Under the pieces are notes generated by a model that searched no databases, was not told the origin of the DNA, and was given only the letters and a program-made list of their open reading frames with translations. A stretch of 64,000 nucleotides of DNA, taken from the NCBI GenBank assembly GCA_035762085.1, contig DASTPT010000033.1, positions 1 through 64,000 of the forward strand, read 5' to 3'. The stretch is from HRBIN12 sp035762085 (GTDB lineage Bacteria > Actinomycetota > UBA4738 > HRBIN12). Below are positions 24,153-32,381 of this stretch, one piece after another. The position numbers and the translations under genes are program-made. Positions within the stretch are counted from its first letter, which is position 1. Each line of letters opens with the position of its first letter.

Positions 24153-24612
24153 GACCGCGCTCCTGGTCCCACGCGAGGGCGTGGCTCCTGCCCTCCCCGA
24201 ACACCGTGTAGCCGGCCGAGGTCACCTCGACAGAGAAGCAGTGGTACTCGGGCTCGTCGGGAGCCCAGTCGATCCGGGCGCGGATCGCGTCTCGGAACGC
24301 AAGGCGGACGCCGGGATCCTGCTCGTCGACGACCCGCCCGTAGAGCTTGATGTCGCCGCCGGGGTTCATCCGGTCGCTCGGCGCGCTGTGCACGACGACG
24401 CGAGGGTCCCGGAGCAGATCGAGCGCCTTCCTCGAGCGCCACATCATCGAGACGAACAGCCGGCCGGCCGCGAAGTCCGGCTCGTTCGGGCTGATCCGGG
24501 GCGAGCCGTCCCGGCGGAGCGTGCCGACGAGGACCACCTCGTCCTTCGCGAACCGGTCCCTCGCCAGCCCCGCGATCTCGGGGCACCCCCGCTCGAACGC
24601 GTCCCAGCGCAT
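24130..24612 (-). CDS. Pyridoxamine 5'-phosphate oxidase-family (flavin/F420-binding split-barrel) protein
   Basis: A 160-aa split-barrel protein with the pattern LVGTLRRDGSPRISPNEPDF, then LFVSMMWRSRKALDLLRDPRV and KLYGRV, typical of PPOX-fold proteins that bind FMN or F420. The conserved C-terminal segment YHCFSVEVTSAGY is also present. A specific substrate cannot be assigned. The genome uses F420 (npdG in the window), which makes an F420-dependent reductase or quinone/oxidative-stress role plausible. It lies 4 bp downstream of the dehydrogenase gene, in one operon with it and the 55-aa peptide. Convergent 23-bp overlap with the CREST gene. Confidence 0.82.
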   Translation of the reverse strand: MRWDAFERGCPEIAGLARDRFAKDEVVLVGTLRRDGSPRISPNEPDFAAGRLFVSMMWRSRKALDLLRDPRVVVHSAPSDRMNPGGDIKLYGRVVDEQDPGVRLAFRDAIRARIDWAPDEPEYHCFSVEVTSAGYTVFGEGRSHALAWDQERGLRRLELH

Positions 24613-24616
24613 CGGA

Positions 24617-25612
24617 TCACCCCGCGGGAACGGGGTCGGGCAGCGGGTCGTTCCGCTCGAACGCGGTGATGTTCGCGAGGGTCGTGTCGGCGATCTCGCG
24701 GAGCGCCTGCTCCGTGAAGAACCCCTGGTGGGCGGTGATCAGCACGTTCGGGAACGTCAGCAGCCGCATCAGGACGTCGTCGAGGATGATGCGCGCCGAC
24801 AGGTCCTCGAAGAACAGGCCCGCCTCCTCCTCGTACACGTCGAGCCCGAGCGCGCCGATCCGCTCGGACTTCAGGCCCTCGATGACGGCGGCGGTGTCGA
24901 CGAGCCCACCCCGGCTCGTGTTGATCAGGACGGTCCCGGGTTTCATCGTCCCGACCGCGCGGGCGTCGATCAGGTGGTGCGTCGCCGGCGTGAGCGGGCA
25001 GTGCAGCGAGATGACGTCCGAGGTGCGAAGCAGGTCGCCGCAGTCGACGTAGCCCACGCCCTCGGCTCGGAGCTCCTCGTTCGGCTTTGGATCGAAGGCG
25101 ATGACCCGGCAGCCGAACCCCAGCATGATGCGGGCGAACGCCCGGCCGATCGCCCCGGTGCCGACGACGCCGACCGTCCGCCCGTGCAGTCCGGCGCCGA
25201 GCAGGCCGTCGAGCGCGAAGTTGCCTTCGCGCACACGCACGTAGGCGCGGTGAACCTTGCGGTCGAGCGCCAGGATCAGGGCGGCGGCGTGCTCGGCGAC
25301 GGCGTGCGGCGAGTACGCGGGGACGTGCGTCACCGCAAGGCCGAGCCGGGCGGCCGCCTGGACGTCGACGTGGGTGTAACCGGCCGAACGGAGCGCGAGC
25401 ATCCGGGTGCCGCCGTCGGCGAGCCGCTGGATGACCTTGTCGCTCAGCTCGTCGTTCACGAACGGGCACAGGACGGGGAAGCCGTCGGCGAGCGAGACCG
25501 TCTCGAGCGTGAGCCGGGGCTCGAGGAACACCAGCTCGTGGCCGAACCGGGCGTTCGCGGCCCCGAGGAAGTCGACGTCGTGGCGCTTCGCGCTGAAGAC
25601 CGCGACCCGCAT
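24617..25612 (-). CDS. D-2-hydroxyacid dehydrogenase (D-lactate dehydrogenase type)
   Basis: A 331-aa NAD-dependent dehydrogenase of the D-LDH (LdhA) branch. MRVAVFSAKRHDVDFL is the typical N-terminus, YSPHAVAEHA the hinge and VGTGAIGRAFA the NAD fold. NTSRGGLVD carries the active-site Arg, the DVYEEEAGLFFED segment the Glu, and ITAHQGFFTEQAL the catalytic His. FFTEQAL in place of GRWT-like endings separates it from phosphoglycerate dehydrogenases. It reduces pyruvate to D-lactate, or the reverse. It lies 4 bp after the 55-aa membrane peptide gene and 4 bp before the PPOX gene. Confidence 0.9.
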   Translation of the reverse strand: MRVAVFSAKRHDVDFLGAANARFGHELVFLEPRLTLETVSLADGFPVLCPFVNDELSDKVIQRLADGGTRMLALRSAGYTHVDVQAAARLGLAVTHVPAYSPHAVAEHAAALILALDRKVHRAYVRVREGNFALDGLLGAGLHGRTVGVVGTGAIGRAFARIMLGFGCRVIAFDPKPNEELRAEGVGYVDCGDLLRTSDVISLHCPLTPATHHLIDARAVGTMKPGTVLINTSRGGLVDTAAVIEGLKSERIGALGLDVYEEEAGLFFEDLSARIILDDVLMRLLTFPNVLITAHQGFFTEQALREIADTTLANITAFERNDPLPDPVPAG

Positions 25613-25616
25613 GGCG

Positions 25617-25784
25617 TCAGCGGAAGAGAGCGATGTAGCCGGCCACGACGATCACCACGCCCGCGACGATCGGCGCGATGACCCACGCCAGGCCGAGGCG
25701 CCCCCGGTAGGGGCCCAGCGTCCCGACCTTCGTCGTGGGCTTCAGCCCCGGCGGTCGGAACCGGACGCGCTTGTTCCCGAACAT
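25617..25784 (-). CDS. 55-aa single-helix membrane protein
   Basis: This short gene encodes a protein starting MFGNKRVRFRPPGLKPTTK and ending in one hydrophobic helix (LAWVIAPIVAGVVIVVAG then YIALFR). The N-terminus is basic and Pro-rich, and probably cytoplasmic. A GATACT box lies 7 nt before the ATG, overlapping the end of the cyclase gene, and GGTGGG adjoins the start. The stop is 4 bp before the D-LDH gene, so it probably heads that operon. No family recognised. The combination of a start signal, tight spacing and a clean helix supports expression. Confidence 0.6.
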   Translation of the reverse strand: MFGNKRVRFRPPGLKPTTKVGTLGPYRGRLGLAWVIAPIVAGVVIVVAGYIALFR

Positions 25785-25797
25785 CCCACCGAGTATC
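25785..25797 (-). promoter_or_regulatory. -10 box of the 55-aa gene/ldh operon
   Basis: GATACT at 25797-25792 (minus), 7 nt before ATG 25784. It sits directly after the cyclase stop codon. Confidence 0.45.
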
Positions 25798-27135
25798 TCA
25801 GCCGACCACCCGATACAGGTGCCAGCGGTCGGGGACGCCCTTCAGTTCGTGCTCGCCGGCGTCCTCGAAGACCAGCCCCGAGCCCGCCACGAGGTCCTTG
25901 ACGGTGCGCGATACCACGACCGTTGACGGGTTCGCTGTGGCGCAGATCCGCGCCCCGATGTGCACAGCGATCCCACGCACCGCGTCGCCGTCGACCTCGA
26001 CCTCCCCCGTGTGCACGCCCGCCCGGATCTCGATCCCAAGGTCGCGGACGGCGTCCGCGATCGCTCGGGCGCACTGGACCGCTCGTGCCGGTCCGTCGAA
26101 GGTGGCGAGGAACCCGTCGCCGGCGGTGTCGATCTCGCGCCCCCGGTGCCTCGCGAGCTCGCCTCGTGCCCTCGCGTGATGTGCAGCGAGCAACTCCTTC
26201 CAGGCACGGTCCCCGAGCGCTGCGGCCTGCTCGGTCGAGCCCACGATGTCGGTGAACAGGACCGTGGTCAAGATCCGGTCCGCGTGCTCGCGGGGGTGGA
26301 GTCGGGAGACGAACCCGCGGACAGCTGCCATGAACGCCTCGTGGGTCTCGTCGTCGACCCACGTGAACTCGCCGCGCATGCTCGAGAGCTCGCGGAGCTC
26401 GGCGCGGCGGATGTGGCGGGCCACGAACTCGGCCGGCCCCCGCGCGTCGGGGGAGAACAGGACGAGCGTCGGAACGCGGACCGCGGGGAGCACGTCCGAG
26501 ACGTCGGCTTCCATCGACATCCGGTAGAAGGCCATCGCGGCACCGGGGGACAGGCTCCGACGCATGTGGACGACGAACCAATCGCGGAACGCCTCGTCAT
26601 CGGCGACGCCCGGAGCCTGCGTCCTCAGCAGCTCGTGGAAATACGATCGCTCACCCCAGCGCTCCCGGACCTCTCGGAGTGTCTCGCGCCACTCGGCCTC
26701 GGATGGGGCCCACGGGTAGTCGGGAGTGGGGCGTCCCTTGACGGAAGGCTTGAGCAGGATGAGCCCCGACGTCCGCTCGGGATAGGTGGCCGCGAAGAGG
26801 GTCGTGATCCGGCTTCCCTCCATCCCGCTCCACAGGACCGCGTGCTCCGAGCCGACCGCATCCATCACCGCCCGGACGTCGTCCATCCGGGTCTCGAGCG
26901 TCGGCACCCCGCCGACTCGGTCGGACAGGCCGGTGCCGCGCTTGTCGAGCATCAGGAGCCTGCCATCCTCGGCGAGCCCGAGAACATGGCGGACGAGGAG
27001 CGGCTGGTCCCACGTCGACAAGAGGTCGCCGGTGATCCCCCGGACGAACACGAGGTCGATCGGACCGTCCCCCACCACCTGATAGGCGATGCTGACCTCG
27101 CCGCTCCGGGCGTAGTGGACCTCGGGGACCTCCAT
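25798..27135 (-). CDS. Alpha/beta-hydrolase-fold and class III nucleotide cyclase fusion (copy 1)
   Basis: A 445-aa protein resembling mycobacterial Rv1900c. Residues 1-280 form an alpha/beta-hydrolase fold (AYQVVGDGPIDLVFVRG, LDKRGTGLSD, FAATYPER). The nucleophile elbow reads WSGMEGS where active relatives have G-x-S-x-G, so the Ser is Met. Residues 290-445 form a class III cyclase with FTDIVGST (metal Asp) and EIDTAGDGF (second metal Asp). The purine-specifying Lys is replaced by Asp, and VHIGAR has His where Asn is usual but keeps the Arg. Nucleotide specificity is therefore uncertain. It lies 1 bp after copy 2, as one operon. The hydrolase domain is probably a ligand sensor. Confidence 0.88.
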   Translation of the reverse strand: MEVPEVHYARSGEVSIAYQVVGDGPIDLVFVRGITGDLLSTWDQPLLVRHVLGLAEDGRLLMLDKRGTGLSDRVGGVPTLETRMDDVRAVMDAVGSEHAVLWSGMEGSRITTLFAATYPERTSGLILLKPSVKGRPTPDYPWAPSEAEWRETLREVRERWGERSYFHELLRTQAPGVADDEAFRDWFVVHMRRSLSPGAAMAFYRMSMEADVSDVLPAVRVPTLVLFSPDARGPAEFVARHIRRAELRELSSMRGEFTWVDDETHEAFMAAVRGFVSRLHPREHADRILTTVLFTDIVGSTEQAAALGDRAWKELLAAHHARARGELARHRGREIDTAGDGFLATFDGPARAVQCARAIADAVRDLGIEIRAGVHTGEVEVDGDAVRGIAVHIGARICATANPSTVVVSRTVKDLVAGSGLVFEDAGEHELKGVPDRWHLYRVVG

Positions 27136-27136
27136 G

Positions 27137-28504
27137 TCAGGCCACCACCCGGTAGAGACGCCAGCGGTCGGGCACGCCCTTCAGCTCGTGCTCGCCCGCG
27201 TCCTCGAAGGCGAGGCCGGAGCCCACCGTCAGGTCCTTCACCGTCGAGGAGACGAGCACCTCCGACGGTCGGGCGAGTCCGCCGATCCTCGAACCGATCA
27301 CGACCGCGACGCCCCCGGCCTTGCCCGCGATCGTCTCGACTTCGCCCGTGTGGACGCCCGCCCGCACCTGCACCCCGAGCGACCGAACCGCGTCGGCGAC
27401 CGACTGGGCGCACCGCACCGCCCTCGCCGGACCGTCGAACGTGGCGAAGAAGCCGTCGCCCGCCGTGTCCACCTCGATGCCCCGGTACCGGCTGAGGAAC
27501 GAGCGGACGATCGCGTGATGCCGCTCCACGACGTCGCCCCAGCCTCGGTCGCCCAGCTCCGATGCCCTGGCCGTCGAGTCGACGATGTCCGTGAAGAGCA
27601 CGGTCGCGAGCACGCGGTCGAGGGCGAGCTGCTCGGTCGCGAGCTCATCGACGAATGCCCGGATCTCCTCCACGACCTGGTCCTGTCTGCCGGGAGAGAC
27701 CGGTGCCCAGTCGCCCGGCGGAAGGATCACGAGTCGGGAGGAGCCGACCATCCGCTCGGTGACGTCCCGCGCCTGCAGGACGACGTGCGAGTCCTCGCCC
27801 GGGTCGTGGCTCAGCACGGGACAGATGAGCAGGGTCGGTACGCTCACCGCGGGGAGGATCGCTCGCGCATCCGTCTCGTACCACATCTGCTCGAAGCGGA
27901 CCGCCTCGCCCGGCGACATCGAGTACCGGAAGTACTTCGCGGCCCAGGCGACCCACTCCTCGTCGTCGGCGACCGAGGAGATGTCACCCCGAAGGAGCTC
28001 CTTCGCATACGCGTGGGTGCCCCAGGTGGTTCGGAACAACTCGACCGCCCGAGCCTCCTCCTCTGAGGGCCAGCCCCACGGGTAGTCGGGTGCCCAGGCC
28101 GTCCTCGCGTACGGTCCGATCCACACGAGACCCATCGTCCGGTCCGGGTACGTCGCCGCGAAGAACGAGGCCAGCGCCCCGCCCTCGCCCTCGCCGATCA
28201 GGACCACGCGCTCGGAGCCGACCGCGTCGAGGACCGCCCGCAGGTCGTCGGTACGGGTCTCGAGATCGGAGAGCGGCGACGCACGCTCGGAGAGCCCGCT
28301 CCCACGCTTGTCGAACCGGATCAGGCGTCCGATCGACGCGAGGTTCCGGTTGTACCTCGCCGCCCATGAGAGCTCGAGCTCGACCTCCACGTGCGTCGCG
28401 TAGCCACCGACGTACGCGATGTCGGGCGTTCCCTCGCCGACGGTCTGGTAGGCGATGTGCACCCCGTCGCGGGTGATCGCGTAGCGCGTGTCGGGGAGCT
28501 GCAT
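27137..28504 (-). CDS. Alpha/beta-hydrolase-fold and class III nucleotide cyclase fusion (copy 2)
   Basis: A 455-aa paralogue of copy 1 with the same layout and the same C-terminal sequence EDAGEHELKGVPDRW. The hydrolase elbow reads IGEGEGG, so the nucleophile Ser is Gly. The cyclase has FTDIVDST and EVDTAGDGF (Lys to Asp) and VVIGSRI, with Val in place of the transition-state Asn and the Arg kept. This points to low or altered cyclase activity, or to regulation of copy 1 as a heterodimer. The start at 28504 (MQLPDTRYAITRDG) has GGAGGAT upstream; the longer frame to 28699 is antisense to the divergent mcm gene. First gene of the pair. Confidence 0.86.
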   Translation of the reverse strand: MQLPDTRYAITRDGVHIAYQTVGEGTPDIAYVGGYATHVEVELELSWAARYNRNLASIGRLIRFDKRGSGLSERASPLSDLETRTDDLRAVLDAVGSERVVLIGEGEGGALASFFAATYPDRTMGLVWIGPYARTAWAPDYPWGWPSEEEARAVELFRTTWGTHAYAKELLRGDISSVADDEEWVAWAAKYFRYSMSPGEAVRFEQMWYETDARAILPAVSVPTLLICPVLSHDPGEDSHVVLQARDVTERMVGSSRLVILPPGDWAPVSPGRQDQVVEEIRAFVDELATEQLALDRVLATVLFTDIVDSTARASELGDRGWGDVVERHHAIVRSFLSRYRGIEVDTAGDGFFATFDGPARAVRCAQSVADAVRSLGVQVRAGVHTGEVETIAGKAGGVAVVIGSRIGGLARPSEVLVSSTVKDLTVGSGLAFEDAGEHELKGVPDRWRLYRVVA

Positions 28505-28560
28505 CCGCGTATCCTCCGCCGGGCCGTACGGCCGTCGCAAGGGGGTCGGAGCCCCTCGGC

Positions 28561-28576
28561 TAGACTGGGCCGCGCC
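28561..28576 (+). promoter_or_regulatory. -10 box of the mcm-B12/sucCD operon
   Basis: TAGACT at 28561-28566, 10 nt before ATG 28577. It leaves almost no leader, so there is no room for a cobalamin riboswitch. Confidence 0.5.
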
Positions 28577-28981
28577 ATGGCAGCCAAGCACCGCATCGTG
28601 ATCGCGAAGCCCGGCCTCGACGGGCACGACCGAGGGGCGAAGATCGTCGCCCGGGCGCTGCGCGACGCCGGGTTCGAGGTCATCTACACCGGGCTGCACC
28701 AGACGCCGGAGCAGATCGTCGAGACCGCGATCCAGGAGGACGCGGACGCGGTCGGGCTGTCCCTACACTCGGGCGCGCATATGACGCTGTTCCCGAGGGT
28801 CGTGGCCGGCCTGCGAGAGCACGGCGTCGGCGAGGTGATCGTGTTCGGCGGCGGGATCATCCCGAAGGACGACGTGGCGAAGCTCGCCGACGTCGGCGTC
28901 GAGCGCATCTTCACCCCGGGCGCGTCGACGCAGGAGATCGTCGACTGGCTCCGCGAGCGGCTCTCCGGTGTGGGGGCCTGA
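28577..28981 (+). CDS. Methylmalonyl-CoA mutase small, cobalamin-binding subunit
   Basis: A 134-aa stand-alone B12-binding domain. GLDGHDRGAK holds the lower-axial His17 of the DxHxxG motif. LSLHSGAH and VFGGGIIPKDD are the SxL and GG motifs that embrace the nucleotide tail. It pairs with the catalytic subunit encoded at 47925, 19 kb away, to interconvert methylmalonyl-CoA and succinyl-CoA. Linkage to sucCD (the next start, 28982, directly follows its stop) fits a route from propionyl-CoA to succinate with substrate-level ATP or GTP formation. The start is placed by the family N-terminus and the TAGACT box. Confidence 0.93.
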   Translation: MAAKHRIVIAKPGLDGHDRGAKIVARALRDAGFEVIYTGLHQTPEQIVETAIQEDADAVGLSLHSGAHMTLFPRVVAGLREHGVGEVIVFGGGIIPKDDVAKLADVGVERIFTPGASTQEIVDWLRERLSGVGA

Positions 28982-30127
28982 GTGGACCTGTACGAGTATC
29001 AGGGCAAGGAGCTGTTCAAACGGCACGGGATCCCCGTGCCGCGGTTCATCATCGCCGAGAACGCGGAGTCGGCGCGCGCGGCGACCGAGATCCTCGGCGG
29101 GCGCTCGGTCGTGAAGGTCCAGGTGCAGGTCGGCGGTCGCGGCAAGGGCGGCGGGGTCGTCCTGGCCGACACGCCCGACGAGGCCGAAGCGGCGGCCGAG
29201 CGAATGTTGCGCGAAGGCTTCCAGGGGCACCGAGTGAACCGCGTGCTCGTCGAGGAGCGCCTGTCGATCGGGCGCGAGTTCTACGCCGCGATGCTGCTGG
29301 ATCGCTCGACCGGCACGGATCTCGCGATGGTCGCGGCCGAGGGTGGGATCGACATCGAGGAGCTGGCGCGCACCCGCCCCGAGGCCCTGCGGCGGCTCCA
29401 CATCGACCCCGAGATCGGGATCCATCCGTACCACCTGCGCGCGCTGACGGGCGCCCTGCCGTCGGAGGCGCGGGACCTCGTCGAGAACATCCTCGCCGGC
29501 CTGTACGACGTCCTCGTGAAGGAGGACGCGACGCTGGTCGAGGTCAACCCGCTCGTGCTCCTGACCGACGGGCGCGTGTTCGCCCTCGACGCGAAGGTGA
29601 CGGTCGACGACAACGCGCTGTGGCGCCAGCCCGAGATCGAGATGCTCCGGACGGTCTTCCCGATCAACCGGCTGGAGTTCCTCGCGCGCGAAGCCGGCCT
29701 CCAGTACGTGAAGCTCGACGGGCAGGTCGGGATCATCGGCAACGGCGCCGGACTCGTGATGTCCACGCTCGACGTCGTGCAGCAGGCCGGAGCGGGTGCG
29801 GCGAACTTCCTGGACGTGGGCGGTGGCGCCAGCGCGGACGCGATCGCCACCTCGCTCGAGGTCATCCTGTCCGACCCGAACGTTCGGTCGGTGCTCGTGA
29901 ACATCTTCGGCGGCATCACGCGATGCGACCTGGTCGCGCACGGCCTGCTCGAGGCGCTCGAGCGCGTCCAGCCCACGGTCCAGATCGTGGTCCGGCTCGA
30001 CGGGACGAACGCCGAGGAGGGCCGCAGGATCCTCGAGGACGCCGCGCATCCGCGGATCGTCGTCGCCGGAACGATGCTCGAGGCCGCGCAGCGGGCGGCC
30101 GAGCTCGCGACGGGGGTGACGGCGTAG
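28982..30127 (+). CDS. sucC: Succinyl-CoA synthetase beta subunit
   Basis: A 381-aa ATP-grasp subunit of succinyl-CoA ligase. MDLYEYQGKELFKRHGIPVP is the family N-terminus (20 residues). VKVQVQVGGRGKGGGV binds nucleotide, and VEVNPLVLL and GNGAGLVMSTLD are core motifs. The C-terminal half has NIFGGITRCD. The GTG start begins one base after the upstream TGA, and the stop overlaps the sucD start by 1 nt. Nucleotide preference (ADP or GDP) cannot be told from sequence here. Confidence 0.96.
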   Translation: MDLYEYQGKELFKRHGIPVPRFIIAENAESARAATEILGGRSVVKVQVQVGGRGKGGGVVLADTPDEAEAAAERMLREGFQGHRVNRVLVEERLSIGREFYAAMLLDRSTGTDLAMVAAEGGIDIEELARTRPEALRRLHIDPEIGIHPYHLRALTGALPSEARDLVENILAGLYDVLVKEDATLVEVNPLVLLTDGRVFALDAKVTVDDNALWRQPEIEMLRTVFPINRLEFLAREAGLQYVKLDGQVGIIGNGAGLVMSTLDVVQQAGAGAANFLDVGGGASADAIATSLEVILSDPNVRSVLVNIFGGITRCDLVAHGLLEALERVQPTVQIVVRLDGTNAEEGRRILEDAAHPRIVVAGTMLEAAQRAAELATGVTA

Positions 30128-31011
30128 TGGCGATCCTGGTGGATGGGTCGACGAAGGTCGTGGTCTCGGGTCTGACCGGCCGGGAGGGCAGGTTCCACGC
30201 GCTCCGGAACCGCGCCTACGGGACGAAGGTCGTCGCCGGCGTGACGCCGGGCAAGGCCGGCCAGGACGTCGAGGGCATCCCGGTGTTCGACACCATCGCC
30301 GACGCCGTGGCCGAGACCGACGCGAACACCTCGCTGATCTTCGTGCCGCCGCGCTTCGCGACGGAGGCCATCCTCGAGGCCGCCGACTCCGAGCTCGACC
30401 TCATCGTGTGCATCACCGAGGGGATCCCGGTCCGCGACATGGCGCGGACGGCGAGCTACCTGAGGGGGAAGCCGTCCTCGCTCGTCGGCCCGAACTGCCC
30501 GGGCGTGATCAGCCCTGGCAAGGCGAACGTGGGCATCATCCCCGGCGAGATCTGCGCTCCCGGGCGCGTCGGGCTGGTCTCGCGGAGCGGGACCCTCACG
30601 TACCAGATCGTGCACGAGCTGACGCAGCGGGGGATCGGCCAGTCCACGTGCGTCGGCATGGGCGGCGACCCCGTTCACGGAATGGGGTTCCTCGAGTCGC
30701 TCGCGCTGTTCAACTTCGACCCGGCGACCGACCTGGTCGTGATGATCGGCGAGATCGGCGGCGACGACGAGGAGCGCGCGGCCGAGTACATCGCGCAGGA
30801 GATGACGAAGCCGGTCGTCGCGTACATCGCCGGCTTCACGGCGCCGCCCGGGAAGCGGATGGGGCACGCGGGCGCGATCGTCACCGGCTCGCGCGGCACG
30901 GCGCGGGCGAAGGCCGAGGCGCTCGAGGCGGCCGACGTCCCGGTCGGCCGGACGCCCACCGAGGTCGCCGGGCTCGTCGAGTCCCGGCTGTCGGAGACCG
31001 CCACGCCGTGA
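30127..31011 (+). CDS. sucD: Succinyl-CoA synthetase alpha subunit
   Basis: A 294-aa subunit that carries the phosphohistidine. TGREGRFHA near the N-terminus is the CoA-binding Rossmann segment. GPNCPGVISPGK and SRSGTLTYQ are conserved. His237 in KRMGHAGAIVTG is the phosphorylated residue. GTG 30127 shares its first base with the sucC stop (TAGTG). The gene ends overlapping the next, unrelated membrane protein gene (GTGA). Confidence 0.96.
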   Translation: MAILVDGSTKVVVSGLTGREGRFHALRNRAYGTKVVAGVTPGKAGQDVEGIPVFDTIADAVAETDANTSLIFVPPRFATEAILEAADSELDLIVCITEGIPVRDMARTASYLRGKPSSLVGPNCPGVISPGKANVGIIPGEICAPGRVGLVSRSGTLTYQIVHELTQRGIGQSTCVGMGGDPVHGMGFLESLALFNFDPATDLVVMIGEIGGDDEERAAEYIAQEMTKPVVAYIAGFTAPPGKRMGHAGAIVTGSRGTARAKAEALEAADVPVGRTPTEVAGLVESRLSETATP

Positions 31012-32381
31012 CGGCCTCGGCGGCGGGGCCCGGCTCGGTCCGGTCCCGGATCGTCGTCGGATGGGGGAGGGCGAGCCTGCAAGGTCTCCTCGCGTTCGCC
31101 GCACTCGCCGGCCTCTCGTGCGTCGCCGCGGTCGGCGTGTACCTCCTGGACCTGCCGGGACTCTCGCTCGGCGAGGCGTTCAGGATCGGCGGACTGTATC
31201 TGGCGGTCTTCCATCGCGTGCCGATCCGGTTCTCGGCCGCGGAGTCGGCGCTCGGCGGCCTGGTGGATGCTCCCGTGGGCGCCGACGCCGCGCGGCTCCA
31301 GGCCGAGGTCGCGTTCGCGCCGCTCGCCGCGACCGCGCTCGCGGCCTGGCTCCTGTGGAGGGCCGGCCGCGCGGTGGCGACGGTTGTCGGAGGCGGTCCG
31401 CTCCAGCGGGCTCTGCACGGTGCCAAGGTCGCTCCCGCGTACGCGGCGGCGGTCTTCCTCGCTTCGCTCCCGTCCCGCGTCGGCGTCTCGCGGGTCGAGG
31501 CCGTCACCTCGGGCGTGCTCGATGTGCGCCCCTCGGCGCCGCAGGCGTTCCTGCTGCCGCTGGCGCTGGCCGCGCTGGCCGGCGCCGGGGGCGGATGGTG
31601 GACCGCGTCCGAGGAGCCGGAGAGCCGACGGCTGCGGGGCCTGCTCGCGGGGGGTTGGACGATGCTCGTCGTCGGGATCGGGCTCGCGTACGCCGGGCTG
31701 GTCGTGGCAGGGGTCGTCCGGCCCGACGGTCCCGAGGCGGTCCTCACGCCGACGACGGGCGGCTACTACCGCGCCGTCTTCGACCGTCCGGACGTGGGAG
31801 CCGTCGTGCTCGTGCATCACCTCGCCGTCGCGCCGAACGAGGGGGCATGGGCGCTCACGCCCGCGATGGGCGGGTGCATCGGCGTCCTCCGGGATCGCGA
31901 CGTCGCGGACCCGTTCCTGTGCTACGGACGCTTCCCGCTCGAGACGCCTCTCGGTACGCCGCCTCCCAGCTCGTGGCTGCAACCGAGCGAGTGGGTCCGG
32001 TTCGGCGACGCCCCCGCCGCATACTTCCTCTTCCTGATCGCGCCGGCGGCCGCCACGCTCGCGGGCGGTTGGCGGGCGGTGTCCTCGATCGGGGACGTGG
32101 ACGGCTCGATCCCCCGCGCGCTGGTGCTCGGCGCGGGGGCCGGTGTCGTGTTCTCGGCGCTCCTGGCCGTCGTGAGCTGGGCCGGATCCGCCTCGGCGTG
32201 GGGGTCCCTCACGGTGGGGCTGGCGACGGACGAGGGTGCGGTGCGCATCGGCCCGGACCTGCGCGCGACCGTCCTGCTCTCGCTCGTGTGGGGCGTCGTG
32301 GGAGGCGCGCTCGGCGCGGCGTTCAGGGCAGGTCCACCGAGGTGGACAGGAGTCCCGCCAGAAGCGCGACGGCCAAGCTGA
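31008..32381 (+). CDS. Multi-spanning membrane protein, unknown function
   Basis: A 457-aa Ala/Val/Gly-rich protein with about eight predicted helices, separated by a larger non-hydrophobic loop in the middle (about residues 245-325, GGYYRAVFDRPDVGAVVLVHH). There are no recognised catalytic motifs; it resembles the loosely conserved streptophobe-type membrane proteins of Actinobacteria in composition only. GTG 31008 overlaps the sucD stop, so it is the last gene of that operon. Its 3' end overlaps the convergent zinc-ribbon gene by 59 bp, an unusually long antiparallel overlap. Confidence 0.65.
   Translation: MTASAAGPGSVRSRIVVGWGRASLQGLLAFAALAGLSCVAAVGVYLLDLPGLSLGEAFRIGGLYLAVFHRVPIRFSAAESALGGLVDAPVGADAARLQAEVAFAPLAATALAAWLLWRAGRAVATVVGGGPLQRALHGAKVAPAYAAAVFLASLPSRVGVSRVEAVTSGVLDVRPSAPQAFLLPLALAALAGAGGGWWTASEEPESRRLRGLLAGGWTMLVVGIGLAYAGLVVAGVVRPDGPEAVLTPTTGGYYRAVFDRPDVGAVVLVHHLAVAPNEGAWALTPAMGGCIGVLRDRDVADPFLCYGRFPLETPLGTPPPSSWLQPSEWVRFGDAPAAYFLFLIAPAAATLAGGWRAVSSIGDVDGSIPRALVLGAGAGVVFSALLAVVSWAGSASAWGSLTVGLATDEGAVRIGPDLRATVLLSLVWGVVGGALGAAFRAGPPRWTGVPPEARRPS

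Noticed and set aside
28505..28576. Possible cobalamin riboswitch before the B12-dependent mutase subunit
   Set aside because: The -10 box is 10 nt from the start codon and the space to the divergent gene is 72 bp, too short for the element.
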